From Acidithiobacillus sp. (GTDB taxonomy: Bacteria > Pseudomonadota > Gammaproteobacteria > Acidithiobacillales > Acidithiobacillaceae), in contig NZ_JAGDWX010000019.1 in assembly GCF_023256195.1 (NCBI RefSeq), positions 1 through 63,405 on the forward strand: a DNA stretch of 63,405 nucleotides, in the 5' to 3' direction. This document shows, piece by piece, positions 1 to 8,907 of this stretch; position 1 is the first letter of the stretch; the number at the start of each line of letters is the position of its first letter. Under the pieces are notes generated by a model. The model saw only the letters and a list, made by a program, of their open reading frames with translations. It searched no databases and was not told where the DNA came from. The position numbers and the translations under genes were made by a program.

Positions 1-53
1 CAAAATCCGGTGGTGGTGACACCGTGTCGGTTCGAGTCCGACTCTCGGTACCA
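1..53 (+). tRNA. tRNA-Leu (CAA), 3' part only
   Basis: The window opens inside a class II tRNA. The first bases read as anticodon CAA followed by AA and the 3' anticodon stem TCCGG. A long variable arm (TGGTG GTGA CACCG) follows, then the T arm GTCGG-TTCGAGT-CCGAC, the acceptor strand TCTCGGT, discriminator A and an encoded CCA at 51-53. The long variable arm with a CAA anticodon points to leucine. The 5' half lies outside the window, so the acceptor and D arm cannot be checked. Confidence 0.85.
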
Positions 54-550
54 ACAATTGGGGGCAGCGTGATCGCATTCGTGCGCAAAACATCTGGATG
101 ATCGCGAAAGAAGTCCAAGAAAGCAGCGCAGAATGCCGGGTAAAGAGCGCGTCGTTGGAAAAGTCCCTCTCGTAGGTGTCGATTCGAGGAAATTTCCGCA
201 TTTTTTCGAGTTTCGGGTGCGGTCGGAAAGGTCACCGGCCAAAGCTGCCAGCGCGCCCCGTTACACCGGTATCGTGTCTATGGCGATCGGCCTGGAGGCG
301 GGTAGGGCCCCGGGGAAGCACAGACGCTCTCCCACATGGACGCCATTCTCCGGTATGCTATGATAATCGACGATTTATAATTGGGTTTGCTGATATTTTG
401 TCGCTGTCGCTAGCTCGGAGCGGTGCTGCGGGGGTCGCGCAGCGGTGTCCGTGATGTCGGCCACCGATCCGTTTTTGGGCTGCGCTCCGATGCCGCCGGT
501 GATTTTTACCAGCGAATGCGTCAACGCACGGCAGCCCTTGGGAGACAAGT
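54..550. other. intergenic region, no gene recognised
   Basis: These 497 bases lie between the tRNA and the lipoprotein gene. Only short open frames without a convincing ribosome site occur. A TATAAT hexamer sits at 376-381, but no good -35 partner is spaced from it, so a promoter for the lipoprotein gene is only a guess. No second copy of the tRNA 3' end, which would mark an integration site, was seen. Confidence 0.5.
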
Positions 551-1066
551 ATGCATACACGTTTTGGACGTCCTCGTAGAATTCTGCTGACTTTGGCGCT
601 GCTCTCTACCCTGCCTTTGGGCGGCTGTGTGGCCCTCTTGGGCGTCGGCGCCGGTGGGGGAGCGGTGGCCTATGTCGAGAACGGTGGTGTGGCGAACTAC
701 TACGCCTTCTATCCAGTCTCGCTGAACTTGGCGAGTCGGGGGACGCAGGCCGCCTTTCAGCAGATGAACATCCGCTACAACGGAATGATTCAGAAGTCGG
801 CCAATGAGGCCGTTATCGAGGGTACCACAGACCGCGGACAAACCGCGCGGGTGACACTCACCTCCATGGCGACGGACGTGACCAAAGTCAATATCCGCAT
901 CGGTACTTTCGGCGACAAGGCTCAGTCCTTGCAGTTCCAGCGTCTTCTGTCTCAGCAGTTGGGTGCGGCGGCCAGCGCCACGGCTCCCAGCGGCACGACG
1001 CCCAGTATGGGCAGCGCTGAGAACTCCGATCAGACGGCAGGGCAGGAGACCATACCGCTGCAGTGA
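551..1066 (+). CDS. DUF3568-type lipoprotein
   Basis: A 171-residue predicted lipoprotein. A basic start (MHTRFGRPRR) leads into a hydrophobic segment and the lipobox LPLGGC, with Cys26 as the lipidation site, so it should be anchored in the outer or inner membrane facing the periplasm. A glycine-rich stretch with VGAGGGAVAYVENG follows, which is typical of DUF3568 proteins; these are small lipoproteins of unknown function. The last 35 residues are low-complexity Ala/Thr/Ser. A GGGAGA ribosome site lies 7 bases before the ATG. It stands alone and converges on the purine operon. The family call is by recognition only. Confidence 0.75.
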   Translation: MHTRFGRPRRILLTLALLSTLPLGGCVALLGVGAGGGAVAYVENGGVANYYAFYPVSLNLASRGTQAAFQQMNIRYNGMIQKSANEAVIEGTTDRGQTARVTLTSMATDVTKVNIRIGTFGDKAQSLQFQRLLSQQLGAAASATAPSGTTPSMGSAENSDQTAGQETIPLQ

Positions 1067-1088
1067 CGAAGGCCTCGGCAAGTACCGT

Positions 1089-1637
1089 CTAGCCGTCCGA
1101 CTCCGGCAGGTTTTTCTCCAGAGCCATCAGTCGCAATCCCGTCAGCCTCGGTACGCCGTAGCGGGGATCCTGCGGGAAACTCCGGTAAATGTCTGTCGCA
1201 CGGTACCCGCGACGGGCGTAGAAGGCGAGCAGCTCTGCCCGGCAGTCGATGACCCAGAGCCGCATGACACGGCTGCGCCAGCGGGCCCGCGCCTCTGCCT
1301 CGGCACGACTCAGGAGTTGGCTGCCCAAGCCTTTTCCCTGTCGATCGAGGGCTACGGACAGCATACCCGTCTCCGCTACCGCTTCACTGCAGTCCTGCAG
1401 ATGACAGGCGGCGCAGATCCGTCCCGTCTCGCGCTCTTCCAGGAGCAGGAAAAAACCGGCTGGTGATTGCTGGAGCGCCTGCAACATCTCCAGATCGCAG
1501 CGCTGTCCGTCGATGATCTGGGCTTCCGTGGTCCAGGCCCGCGCCGCAGCGGCGGGACCGCGGTAGACTCCGTTGACGAGGGCTACCAGCGACGGCAGAT
1601 CTTCCGTGCCGGCCAGACGTGCAACGACCGCCGTCAT
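1089..1637 (-). CDS. GNAT-family N-acetyltransferase
   Basis: A 182-residue protein of the GNAT fold. The acetyl-CoA pyrophosphate loop is visible as LDRQGKGLGSQLL (near residue 98), preceded by a strand MLSVALD and followed by the LLAFYARRGY motif usual near the C-terminus of this family. The substrate cannot be predicted. The start ATG at 1637 overlaps the pyrD stop in an ATGA, so it is translationally coupled as the last gene of the purH-purD-tsaC-hemF-pyrD operon. The frame stays open far upstream, but that extension is out-of-frame pyrD sequence and not coding. Confidence 0.85.
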   Translation of the reverse strand: MTAVVARLAGTEDLPSLVALVNGVYRGPAAAARAWTTEAQIIDGQRCDLEMLQALQQSPAGFFLLLEERETGRICAACHLQDCSEAVAETGMLSVALDRQGKGLGSQLLSRAEAEARARWRSRVMRLWVIDCRAELLAFYARRGYRATDIYRSFPQDPRYGVPRLTGLRLMALEKNLPESDG

Positions 1638-2731
1638 ACCGGCGTAGCGGCCCATTGCGCGGCGCGCGTTCCCACCAGTGCGTCGATCTTTTCCACTCCG
1701 CGTGCCAGCAGCAGCTCCGGTAATTGCGTGGTGATGCGCCGGACCAGGCCGGGACCTTCGTAAATCAACGCGGTGTAGAGTTGAACCAGACTGGCACCCG
1801 CCTCTATCTTGGCCAGTGCGTCCTCCGCCGTGAATACGCCACCCACGCCGATGATGGGCAGCCGTCCGCCGCTGGCCTGATACAACTGGGCAATGATGCG
1901 ATTGGCGCGCACCTTCAGCGGTTCGCCGCTGAGTCCACCGTTCTCGTGGGGTGCGGTCCAGTCGGCTGGCCGGCTCAAGGTCGTGTTGGTGGCGATGAAG
2001 CCGTCCAGCAGCGGTTCCGGCTCCTGCGCCAGGGCGGCCAGGGCGGCGACTTCGCTGGGCGCGAGGTCGGGGGCAATCTTCAGCAGCAGCGGCGGCTGGC
2101 GCTGCAGTTTTTGCCGTTCCTCCCGTAATTCCTGGAGCAGGGGGCGGAGATTGAGGGGATGCTGCAGTCGGCGTAGATCCGGGGTATTGGGGGAGCTTAC
2201 ATTGATGCTGAAATAATCGGCAAAGGGCCCCAATTGACGGATGAGCGCACGATAGTCGGCTACCGCGGCGGCCAGCGGCGTCTCGCGATTCTTGCCGATG
2301 TTGATGCCGAGGGGCACGGGCAGGCTGGGCAGGGCGGCCAGACTTGCGGCTATCGCTGTCGCTCCCCGGCTGGGGAAGCCCAGTCGGTTGATGACGGCAC
2401 GCTGCTGGGGGTAACGGAAAACGCGAGGGCGGGGATTGCCGACCTGTGGACGCAGCGTGACGGTCCCAAGTTCCAGAAACGCAAAACCCATGCTGGCGAG
2501 ACTGATGAGGGCCTCTCCCTCTTTGTCGAAGCCGGCGGCGAGTCCGATGGGGTGGGCAAAGTGCAGGCCCCACAGTTCCTGAGCTAGGCGCGGATCCACG
2601 GCTTGGGGCGGCCAGATATGTGCGCGGGTCTTGGGCATGGCATTGAGTCCGCACAGCAGACGCAGACCGAGCGCGTGCGCACGCTCCGGTTCCAGTAGGA
2701 AGAGCCAGGGTCGCCAGGATGCAAAGCCCAC
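1634..2731 (-). CDS. pyrD: dihydroorotate dehydrogenase (quinone), class 2
   Basis: PyrD oxidises dihydroorotate to orotate in pyrimidine synthesis and passes electrons to the membrane quinone pool. At 365 residues it has class 2 length, with the N-terminal membrane-associating helix (WRPWLFLLEPERAHALGLRL) that class 1 enzymes lack. FMN and substrate motifs are visible: GLAAGFDKEGE, GINIGKNRETP and INVSSPNTPDLR, the last carrying the class 2 catalytic serine, then FIATNTTL and GVGGVFTAEDALAKIEAGA near the C-terminus. It starts 6 bases after hemF ends and overlaps the acetyltransferase start by 4 bases. Confidence 0.96.
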   Translation of the reverse strand: MGFASWRPWLFLLEPERAHALGLRLLCGLNAMPKTRAHIWPPQAVDPRLAQELWGLHFAHPIGLAAGFDKEGEALISLASMGFAFLELGTVTLRPQVGNPRPRVFRYPQQRAVINRLGFPSRGATAIAASLAALPSLPVPLGINIGKNRETPLAAAVADYRALIRQLGPFADYFSINVSSPNTPDLRRLQHPLNLRPLLQELREERQKLQRQPPLLLKIAPDLAPSEVAALAALAQEPEPLLDGFIATNTTLSRPADWTAPHENGGLSGEPLKVRANRIIAQLYQASGGRLPIIGVGGVFTAEDALAKIEAGASLVQLYTALIYEGPGLVRRITTQLPELLLARGVEKIDALVGTRAAQWAATPV

Positions 2732-2737
2732 GGCGGC

Positions 2738-3631
2738 TTAGACCCAGTCCCGAGGGGTGAGGAAGTCGGTCTTGAGTCGGGCTTCTGGGCTATCCGGCTC
2801 GCCCTGCCAATCGTATTCCCAGGCCGCCAGGGGGGGGAGGGACATGAGGATGCTCTCGGTACGGCCTCCCGATTGCAGACCGAACAGCGTGCCACGGTCG
2901 TAGACGAGGTTGAATTCGACATAGCGACCGCGCCGAAGCAGCTGCCACTGACGCTCCCGCTCGCCATAGGGAGTGTTGCGACGGGTATCGGCGATGGGCA
3001 GCCAGCTGTCCAGGAACACACCCGCGAGATCCTGCCACAAGGCCTGGATGACTGCAGGGTCCCCGTTGAGGTCATCAAAGAAGATACCCCCCACCCCGCG
3101 CATTTCCTGGCGGTGGCGAATATAAAAGTAGCGGTCGCACCACTCCTTGAAGCGGGGATAGTAGCTGGGGCCGTGGCGATCGCAGGCGGTCTTCAGGGTG
3201 CGGTGAAAGTGGCGGGCGTCCTCCGCAAAGCCGTAGATGGGAGTGAGATCGGCACCCCCACCAAACCACCAGACGCTGCCGGCATTGAAAAAGCGGTAGT
3301 TCATGTGGACGATGGGGACGTAGGGATTGCGTGGATGCAGGACCAAGGACACGCCCAGAGCGGTGAAGGCCTGGCCCGCCAGTTCCGGTCGGTGGGCCGT
3401 GGCCGAGGGCGGCAGATTCTGCCCGAAGACCCGAGAGTAGTTGACCCCGCCCTTCTCCAACAGATCGCCTTCCTGGATGACCCGGGTGCGACCGCCGCCA
3501 CCTTCGCCCCTCTCCCAGCGATCTTCTCGGAAACTGGCGCGGCCGTCGCGTTCTGCCAGAGTCGTACAGATGCGGTCCTGCAGATTCAGGAGGAAGGTCT
3601 CGAGGGTGTCCACACAGGGGATCTGGGTCAC
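2738..3631 (-). CDS. hemF: oxygen-dependent coproporphyrinogen III oxidase
   Basis: HemF performs the oxidative decarboxylation of coproporphyrinogen III to protoporphyrinogen IX in haem synthesis, using O2. The protein is 297 residues, normal for the family. Signature segments are [42 protein letters not shown] and [20 protein letters not shown] start at 3631 was chosen because AGGAG lies about 9 bases upstream and tsaC stops 2 bases before it; the open frame extends further but runs through tsaC. An aerobic enzyme fits a strict or facultative aerobe. Confidence 0.95.
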   Translation of the reverse strand: MTQIPCVDTLETFLLNLQDRICTTLAERDGRASFREDRWERGEGGGGRTRVIQEGDLLEKGGVNYSRVFGQNLPPSATAHRPELAGQAFTALGVSLVLHPRNPYVPIVHMNYRFFNAGSVWWFGGGADLTPIYGFAEDARHFHRTLKTACDRHGPSYYPRFKEWCDRYFYIRHRQEMRGVGGIFFDDLNGDPAVIQALWQDLAGVFLDSWLPIADTRRNTPYGERERQWQLLRRGRYVEFNLVYDRGTLFGLQSGGRTESILMSLPPLAAWEYDWQGEPDSPEARLKTDFLTPRDWV

Positions 3632-3633
3632 GG

Positions 3634-4194
3634 TCAACTCCTGAGTATGCGTCCGCTGGCAGCGTCCACGATGCGACTGGGCCGGCGCTGGCCACCCAGG
3701 CGGGCCGGCAAGGCCCAGACGCGTGCCCCGAAATATCGCCTTAGGGTGCGCAAATCCCGCGCAGCTTGCAAGCCCGAGGGATTGGCGCTGGTGGAGACGA
3801 TGGCGCTGCCAAAGGACCGGCACAGACGTTGGCTCGCCTCGTGTCGGGTCACACGGATGGCGATACCACCGTGCCTGCCGCGCAGCCAGGGGGCCGCCGC
3901 CCTCGCCGCCGGCAGCACCAGGGTGGTACCGGGCCAGTAGCGGTCGAGGAGCTGTGCATCGACCGTCTCGAGCATGGCAAAACGGGCGGCCTGGATCCGC
4001 GTGGCGGCGATCAGCAGCACGCCCTTTCCCTGCGGCCGTTTCTTGAGCCCGAGTATGCGGCGCAAGGCACGCCGACGACGGGGGTCACAGCCAAGGCCCC
4101 ACACTCCCTCGGTGGGATAGGCGATGACCTCGCCACGCCGCAGGCGCGCTACCGCTTGGCGCAGATCCTGACGGCGTGGGTTGCGGGGCAGCAT
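3634..4194 (-). CDS. tsaC: L-threonylcarbamoyladenylate synthase (YrdC/TsaC family)
   Basis: TsaC makes threonylcarbamoyl-AMP from threonine, bicarbonate and ATP for the t6A37 modification of ANN-decoding tRNAs. The protein is 186 residues: a single YrdC domain without the Sua5 extension. Visible motifs are the N-terminal [13 protein letters not shown], the basic KKRPQGKG (KRP binding loop) and STSANPSG near residue 140. The ATG at 4194 follows the purD stop by 4 bases, and hemF begins 2 bases after its end, so it is part of the purH operon. Confidence 0.93.
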   Translation of the reverse strand: MLPRNPRRQDLRQAVARLRRGEVIAYPTEGVWGLGCDPRRRRALRRILGLKKRPQGKGVLLIAATRIQAARFAMLETVDAQLLDRYWPGTTLVLPAARAAAPWLRGRHGGIAIRVTRHEASQRLCRSFGSAIVSTSANPSGLQAARDLRTLRRYFGARVWALPARLGGQRRPSRIVDAASGRILRS

Positions 4195-4198
4195 CGAT

Positions 4199-5449
4199 TC
4201 AAGCGCGTGCGCGCCAGCCGATGTCGCGGCGAAACTGCATCCCGGGCCAGGAGATCTGCTGGACGATATCGTAGGCGCGCCGCTGCGCCGCGGCGACATC
4301 AGCGCCGAGCACGGTGACACCCAGTACCCGCCCGCCCTGGGTGTAGGTGGTCCCGTCCCGCTCGCAGGTGCCGGCCTGGAAAATCTTGCTGTCGGCGGGC
4401 AGCGCTGCTGGCAAGTGGATGGCGTCCCCTGTCCGCGGCGCATCGGGGTAGCCTGCGGCCGCGAGCACGACACAGAGAGCGGTGCGCGGATCCCATTGGA
4501 TCTGCGGCGGGAGCGGTTCGCCGCGGGCCGCCGCCAGCAGGAGCGGATAGAGGTCGGAACGCAGCCGCAGCATCAGGGGTTGCGTTTCCGGATCCCCCAG
4601 GCGGCAGTTGAATTCCAGGATGCGGGGTCCGTCCCGGCCAATCATGAGGCCCGCATAGAGGAAGCCGCGATAGGAAATGCCCTCGGCCATGAGTCCGCGC
4701 GCCGCCGGCACCATGATCTCTCGTCGCACGCGCTCGGCCATGTGGGGATCCAGTACCGGCGCCGGCGAGTAGGCCCCCATCCCGCCGGTGTTGGGGCCCT
4801 GATCCCGGTCCAGGAGGCGCTTGTGATCCTGTGAGCCGGCCAGCCCCAGAACCTGCCCGTCGGCGACGATGGCGATATAGCTCGCCTCCTCACCCTCCAG
4901 GAACGACTCGATGAGGATGGGGCCCTGGCGGAGGAATTTGTCCACGGCCTGCTCTGCCTCGCTGCGGCTGCTGGCTACCACCACTCCCTTACCCGAGGCC
5001 AGACCATCGGCCTTGACGACGATGGGCAGGTCCTGCTGGCGCAGGAAGGCGCGGGCTGCGTCGAGCTCGGTGAAGCGGCCATAGGCGGCTGTCGGCAAAC
5101 CGTGCCGGGCCATGAAAGCCTTGGCGTAGAGTTTGCTGCCTTCCAGGCGGGCGCCATCGGCGTTAGGGCCAAAAACCGCAACACCCGCACGGCGCAGGCG
5201 GTCCGCAACCCCGGCCACCAAGGGCGCCTCGGGACCGATCACTACCAGGGAGATGGCAAGCCGGTGCACCGCCTCGACGAGGCCTGTGTGGTCGTCGCTG
5301 GCCAGATGCAGGTTCTGCACCTTGGGCTCATGAGCCGTGCCCGGATTGCCGGGGGCGCAGAATACACGCTCCACTTGGGGCGACTGTGCGAGTTTCCAGG
5401 CGAGGGCGTGTTCCCGCCCGCCTTGACCCAAAACCAGGACGCGATCCAT
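4199..5449 (-). CDS. purD: phosphoribosylamine-glycine ligase (GAR synthetase)
   Basis: PurD joins 5-phosphoribosylamine and glycine with ATP in the second step of purine synthesis. The protein is 416 residues, full length. It starts with the family signature [17 protein letters not shown] and contains [30 protein letters not shown] (ATP-grasp), [10 protein letters not shown] and [13 protein letters not shown] (metal-binding Glu/Asn). It is second in the minus-strand operon, 9 bases after purH, the usual pairing of these two enzymes. Confidence 0.97.
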   Translation of the reverse strand: MDRVLVLGQGGREHALAWKLAQSPQVERVFCAPGNPGTAHEPKVQNLHLASDDHTGLVEAVHRLAISLVVIGPEAPLVAGVADRLRRAGVAVFGPNADGARLEGSKLYAKAFMARHGLPTAAYGRFTELDAARAFLRQQDLPIVVKADGLASGKGVVVASSRSEAEQAVDKFLRQGPILIESFLEGEEASYIAIVADGQVLGLAGSQDHKRLLDRDQGPNTGGMGAYSPAPVLDPHMAERVRREIMVPAARGLMAEGISYRGFLYAGLMIGRDGPRILEFNCRLGDPETQPLMLRLRSDLYPLLLAAARGEPLPPQIQWDPRTALCVVLAAAGYPDAPRTGDAIHLPAALPADSKIFQAGTCERDGTTYTQGGRVLGVTVLGADVAAAQRRAYDIVQQISWPGMQFRRDIGWRARA

Positions 5450-5458
5450 GGCCTGCTC

Positions 5459-7024
5459 CTAACCGTGGCGGAAATGACGGACCGAGGTGAAGACCATGGC
5501 GATGTCTGCTTCGTCGGCAGCGGCGATGACTTCCTCGTCGCGAATGGAGCCGCCCGGCTGAATGATGGCGCGCACGCCAACGGCAGCGGCGGTGTCGACG
5601 CCGTCCCGGAAGGGGAAGAAGGCATCGGAGCCCAGTACCGATCCACGCAGATCGAAACCCAGTGCCTTCGCCTTCTCCGCGCCACAGCGGGCGGCATCGA
5701 CGCGACTCATCTGGCCGGCGCCGATACCCAGGCTCTGCTTCTGGGCGACATAGACGATGGCATTGGAGCGCACGTGGTGGGCAAGGGTCCAGGCAAAGGC
5801 CAGATCATCCAGCTCCTGCGGGCTGGGCGCGCGGCGGGTGACGACCCGCCACTCCTCCGGTGGCTCGCGGCGGATGTCGCGATCCTGTACCAGCAGTCCG
5901 CCACAGACCCGCTTGAAATCCAGGCCCGGCTGTTGCCAGGGGCGAATGTCGGGGATGCGCAGCAGGCGTAGATTCTTCTTTCCCTGGAGCAGTTCCTGAG
6001 CGGAAGGGTCCAAGTCCGGGGCCAGAATCACTTCCACGAAGACACCGGCAAAAAAGGCGGCGGAATCTGCATCCAGCGGACGATTGCAGGCGACCACACT
6101 TCCAAAGGCCGACACGGGATCGGCGGCCCAGGCCCGCTGAATGGCGCTGTGGAGAGTGTCGCCCAGGGCCACCCCGCAGGGGTTGCCGTGCTTGACGATG
6201 ACGCAGGCGGGAGCGTCGAATTCAGCAATGAGAGCGAGAGCTGCGTCGCTGTCGCTCAGATTGTTGTAGGAGAGCTCCTTTCCCTGAGATTGCTGGAGGG
6301 CAGCCAGACCTGTGGCCTCGTCCTCGCGATAGAAGGCGGCGCGCTGGTGCGGATTCTCGCCGTAGCGCAGTTCCTGCACCTTGTGCAGCTGCAGGGTCAG
6401 AACTTGCGGAAAGCTTGCGGTGGCACCGTCGCTGCCCTGGCGGGACAGGTAGTCGGCGATGGCTCCATCGTAGCGGGCGGTGTGGGCGAAGACCTTGGTC
6501 GCCAGCTGAAAACGCAGCTTGGCACCCACGCCGCCTTGACTCGACGCCATTTCCTGAAGGACGCGCGGGTAGTCCTCGGGGTCCACGAGGACGGTCACCC
6601 CCTCCCAGTTCTTGGCGGCTGCGCGCAGCATGGTGGGACCACCGATATCGATCTGTTCCACGGCCTGCGCCAAGGTCACATCGGGCCGTGCCACCGTCTG
6701 CGCGAAAGGATAGAGGTTGACGCAGAGGAGGTCGATGGGCGGGATGTCCTGCTCCGCCATCTGCTGCTGATGGTCGGCGTCGTCGCGTCGCGCCAGCAGA
6801 CCGCCGTGGATGCGTGGGTGCAGCGTCTTGAGGCGGCCGCCCAAGAGTTCCGGGAAGCCCGTGTAGTCGCTGACGTCGATGACGTCGAGTCCGGCCTCGC
6901 GCAGGGCGAGGGCCGTTCCTCCCGTAGAGAGGATCTCGACCCCGAATTCGCGCAACTGCCGAGCAAAATCCACCACGCCGCGCTTGTCCGACACACTGAT
7001 GAGTGCGCGCCTGATTTCCCCCAT
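5459..7024 (-). CDS. purH: bifunctional AICAR formyltransferase / IMP cyclohydrolase
   Basis: PurH catalyses the last two steps to IMP. The 521 residues hold an N-terminal MGS-like cyclohydrolase domain ([42 protein letters not shown]) and the C-terminal transformylase domain with [25 protein letters not shown] and the terminal HFRHG. The ATG at 7024 was chosen because the homologous part begins with [10 protein letters not shown]; the open frame reaches further into the leader. It is the first gene of a six-gene operon (purH-purD-tsaC-hemF-pyrD-GNAT) and has a 140-base leader with terminator-like folds. Confidence 0.97.
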   Translation of the reverse strand: MGEIRRALISVSDKRGVVDFARQLREFGVEILSTGGTALALREAGLDVIDVSDYTGFPELLGGRLKTLHPRIHGGLLARRDDADHQQQMAEQDIPPIDLLCVNLYPFAQTVARPDVTLAQAVEQIDIGGPTMLRAAAKNWEGVTVLVDPEDYPRVLQEMASSQGGVGAKLRFQLATKVFAHTARYDGAIADYLSRQGSDGATASFPQVLTLQLHKVQELRYGENPHQRAAFYREDEATGLAALQQSQGKELSYNNLSDSDAALALIAEFDAPACVIVKHGNPCGVALGDTLHSAIQRAWAADPVSAFGSVVACNRPLDADSAAFFAGVFVEVILAPDLDPSAQELLQGKKNLRLLRIPDIRPWQQPGLDFKRVCGGLLVQDRDIRREPPEEWRVVTRRAPSPQELDDLAFAWTLAHHVRSNAIVYVAQKQSLGIGAGQMSRVDAARCGAEKAKALGFDLRGSVLGSDAFFPFRDGVDTAAAVGVRAIIQPGGSIRDEEVIAAADEADIAMVFTSVRHFRHG

Positions 7025-7079
7025 GTTCGTCCTCTGCGATAGCGTCGCCTGGGGCAAGGGCTCCAGCGACGATGGAATT

Positions 7080-7129
7080 AAAAAAGGTACGATCAGGAAA
7101 CCTGTCGTACCCAAACCTCCTGATGGAGG
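7080..7129 (-). terminator. intrinsic terminator with alternative fold in the purH leader (putative attenuator)
   Basis: On the minus strand a stem formed by GGTACGA (7111-7105) and TCGTACC (7092-7086) is extended by CAGG/CCTG and followed by six T residues (7085-7080), an ideal rho-independent terminator ending about 55 bases before purH. Just upstream (7129-7116) is a CCTCC-ATCA-GGAGG hairpin. Its ATCAGGA (7124-7118) is perfectly complementary to TCCTGAT (7098-7092), the 3' side of the terminator, so pairing those two segments would destroy the terminator. No gene lies upstream on this strand that would need a terminator here. Regulation by attenuation is inferred. Confidence 0.6.
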
Positions 7130-7171
7130 GAGCGTTCACTTCGATGCGGCCTGAGCCGATCGGATGGATGA

Positions 7172-7200
7172 ATAGTAGCCGAGAACGCGGGGCGGCGCAA
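7172..7200 (-). promoter_or_regulatory. predicted sigma-70 promoter of the purH operon
   Basis: On the minus strand TTGCGC (7200-7195) and TACTAT (7177-7172) are separated by 17 bases. A start near 7165 would give a leader of about 140 bases containing the terminator/antiterminator fold. This is a motif match only. Confidence 0.45.
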
Positions 7201-7275
7201 TGGCCCGACGGCGATTACCGTGGGCACCTGTGCTCCGAGTCTTGGGGGTGCCGCGGAATCTAAGGGACGATCCAT

Positions 7276-7304
7276 TTTGCAGAACCGACCGGTTGGTATA
7301 TATT
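7276..7304 (+). promoter_or_regulatory. promoter with operator palindrome for the yqhD-like gene
   Basis: TTTGCA (7276-7281) and TATATT (7299-7304) are separated by exactly 17 bases, a strong sigma-70 match. The spacer contains the near-palindrome ACCGACCGGTTGGT (7284-7297; 12 of 14 positions symmetric), so a bound dimer would block polymerase directly. Operators of this CCGG-centred kind are used by TetR-family regulators of aldehyde/electrophile reductases such as NemR, but no regulator gene is adjacent, so the protein is unknown. Confidence 0.6.
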
Positions 7305-7389
7305 GGCTACCTTGAGTTGGCGGCCTTGGGGCGCCCGGCCAGGTTTTCCGTGCGAGCGCATCTCGCACCTCAGATATTGCGGAGGTAGC

Positions 7390-8541
7390 ATGCAGAATTT
7401 TTCCTTCTACAACCCGACAAAAATCCTCTTCGGCCAGGGTCAGATTGCAGCTCTGTCCGAGGAATTGCCCGCTGGTGCCAAGGTTCTGCTCACCTACGGC
7501 GGCGGCAGCATTCACCGCAATGGTGTCTACACCGAGGTCACGGCAGCGTTGTCCGGTCATGCCGTCGTGGAATTCGGCGGTATCGAGGCAAACCCGCGGT
7601 TCGAGACACTGATGCGCGCCGTGGAACTGGCGCGTGCCGAGCAGGTGGATTTCATCTTGGCCGTCGGCGGTGGTTCCGTCATCGATGGCAGTAAGTTCAT
7701 TGCCGCCGCCTTTTATCACGAGGGCGATGCTTGGGCCATTCTGGCAGACCATGCCCCAGTGCGGCAGGCCCTGCCCCTGGGCACCGTCCTTACCCTGCCG
7801 GCGACGGGCTCAGAGATGAACGCCTTCGCCGTCATCACCCGGGCATCGACCCACGAGAAGTTGCCCTTCAGCAGCCCGCTCGTCTATCCGCGTTTTTCGG
7901 TCCTGGATCCAAGCAAGACCTTCACCCTGCCGCCGAGGCAGATCGCCAATGGCGTGGTGGACGCCTTCACCCACACCGTCGAGCAGTATCTGACTTACCC
8001 CGTGAATGCCCCCCTGCAGGATCGTTTTGCCGAGGGCATCCTCCAGACCCTGATCGAGGAAGGACCGAAGACGCTGCGGAACCCTCAAGATTACGATGCC
8101 CGGGCAAACATGATGTGGTGCGCCACCATGGCCCTCAATGGTCTCATCGCTGCGGGTGTACCACAGGACTGGGCCACACACATGATCGGTCACGAGATCA
8201 CCGCCCTGCACGGTCTCGACCACGCGCAGACTCTGGCAGTGGTGCTGCCGGCGACGCTGCAGCGCCAGCGCGATGGCAAACGCGACAAGCTCATCCAGTA
8301 CGGGCGTCGGGTCTGGGGCCTCAGCGGTGAGGACGATCGCATCATCGATGAAGCCATCGCCCACACGCGCAGCTTTTTCGAGTCCCTGGGCGTCAAGACG
8401 CATCTGCGGGATTATGGAATCGGCGCCGACGCCATCCCAGCCCTGGTGTCGCAGTTGGAGAAGCACGGCATGGTCCAGCTCGGGGAGCGTGGCGACATCA
8501 CGCCGCAGCGCAGCCGGGAAATTCTGGAACTCTGCGCCTGA
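7390..8541 (+). CDS. iron-containing alcohol dehydrogenase, YqhD-like NADPH-dependent aldehyde reductase
   Basis: A 383-residue group III alcohol dehydrogenase resembling YqhD/BdhA, which reduce short-chain and peroxidation-derived aldehydes with NADPH. Visible are the start MQNFSFYNPTKILFGQGQI, the nucleotide loop VGGGSVIDGSKFIAA, TLPATGSEMNAFAVI, and the metal ligands in NGVVDAFTHTVEQY (Asp and His) and THMIGHEITALHGLDHAQ (two His). The ATG at 7390 is preceded by GGAGG at 6 bases. It is monocistronic, with its own promoter and operator. Detoxification of reactive aldehydes is the likely role; the exact substrate is unknown. Confidence 0.9.
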   Translation: MQNFSFYNPTKILFGQGQIAALSEELPAGAKVLLTYGGGSIHRNGVYTEVTAALSGHAVVEFGGIEANPRFETLMRAVELARAEQVDFILAVGGGSVIDGSKFIAAAFYHEGDAWAILADHAPVRQALPLGTVLTLPATGSEMNAFAVITRASTHEKLPFSSPLVYPRFSVLDPSKTFTLPPRQIANGVVDAFTHTVEQYLTYPVNAPLQDRFAEGILQTLIEEGPKTLRNPQDYDARANMMWCATMALNGLIAAGVPQDWATHMIGHEITALHGLDHAQTLAVVLPATLQRQRDGKRDKLIQYGRRVWGLSGEDDRIIDEAIAHTRSFFESLGVKTHLRDYGIGADAIPALVSQLEKHGMVQLGERGDITPQRSREILELCA

Positions 8542-8809
8542 GCAGCGCTCTTGCCGTCTGCTGGACACGACCTGCACGGCCCGGAGTCCTGCTCCCGGGC
8601 GTGCCCCGATGCGCCTCGACGGCGAGAAGGCGCAAGGCGGCAGTGGGGATCGATAGCCGATAGCGCCGCTTGCGTTCCAGCTTATATTCGGTGTTCTTAT
8701 ATCCAGTGCCCTAGTCTTCCCCGGGGGTTCAGACGACCTCCAGGAAACGACGCGGCAACTCAGATGTTGAACAGCAATTGTGGCCGCAACTCATTGAGTA
8801 AAAAGTTCG
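8542..8809. other. intergenic region, left flank of the island
   Basis: Non-coding. Two GC-rich inverted repeats follow the dehydrogenase (8579-8600 and 8610-8633, arms GCGCCT/AGGCGC), but neither has a T-tract, so a terminator is uncertain. From about 8700 onward the base composition becomes AT-richer than the surroundings, as expected at the edge of an inserted segment. Confidence 0.4.
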
Positions 8810-8850
8810 CTATGCTGATCCGTCAAAAAATATACTCATGTTTGTACTCA
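8810..8850 (+). repeat. candidate left attachment site (attL) of the genomic island
   Basis: This 41-base segment begins CTATGCT and ends TTGTACTCA. The segment at 19895-19935 has the same two blocks with exactly the same spacing; by eye 25 of 41 positions match. TACTCA motifs recur around both copies (8833-8838, 8845-8850 and inverted near 8863-8868 on the left; 19930-19935 and a further copy just after it on the right), as arm-type integrase sites would. No tRNA is at either end. Confidence 0.4.
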
Positions 8851-8907
8851 AAAAAACAGTCGTGAGTACGTTCAACCGTGATCTGGCGCCATTGCGGCGG
8901 CTCGAAT

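Noticed and set aside
376-381. Promoter of the DUF3568 lipoprotein
   Set aside because: TATAAT is present, but no acceptable -35 hexamer lies 16-18 bases upstream and the distance to the gene is 170 bases.
7025-7200. ZTP (pfl) riboswitch upstream of purH
   Set aside because: purH is a common pfl target, but the conserved CCGCCTGGGC-type 3' core and the matching 5' stem were not found in the leader; only a terminator/antiterminator fold is seen.
8579-8633. Terminator of the yqhD-like gene
   Set aside because: Two GC-rich hairpins exist but neither is followed by a T-tract.
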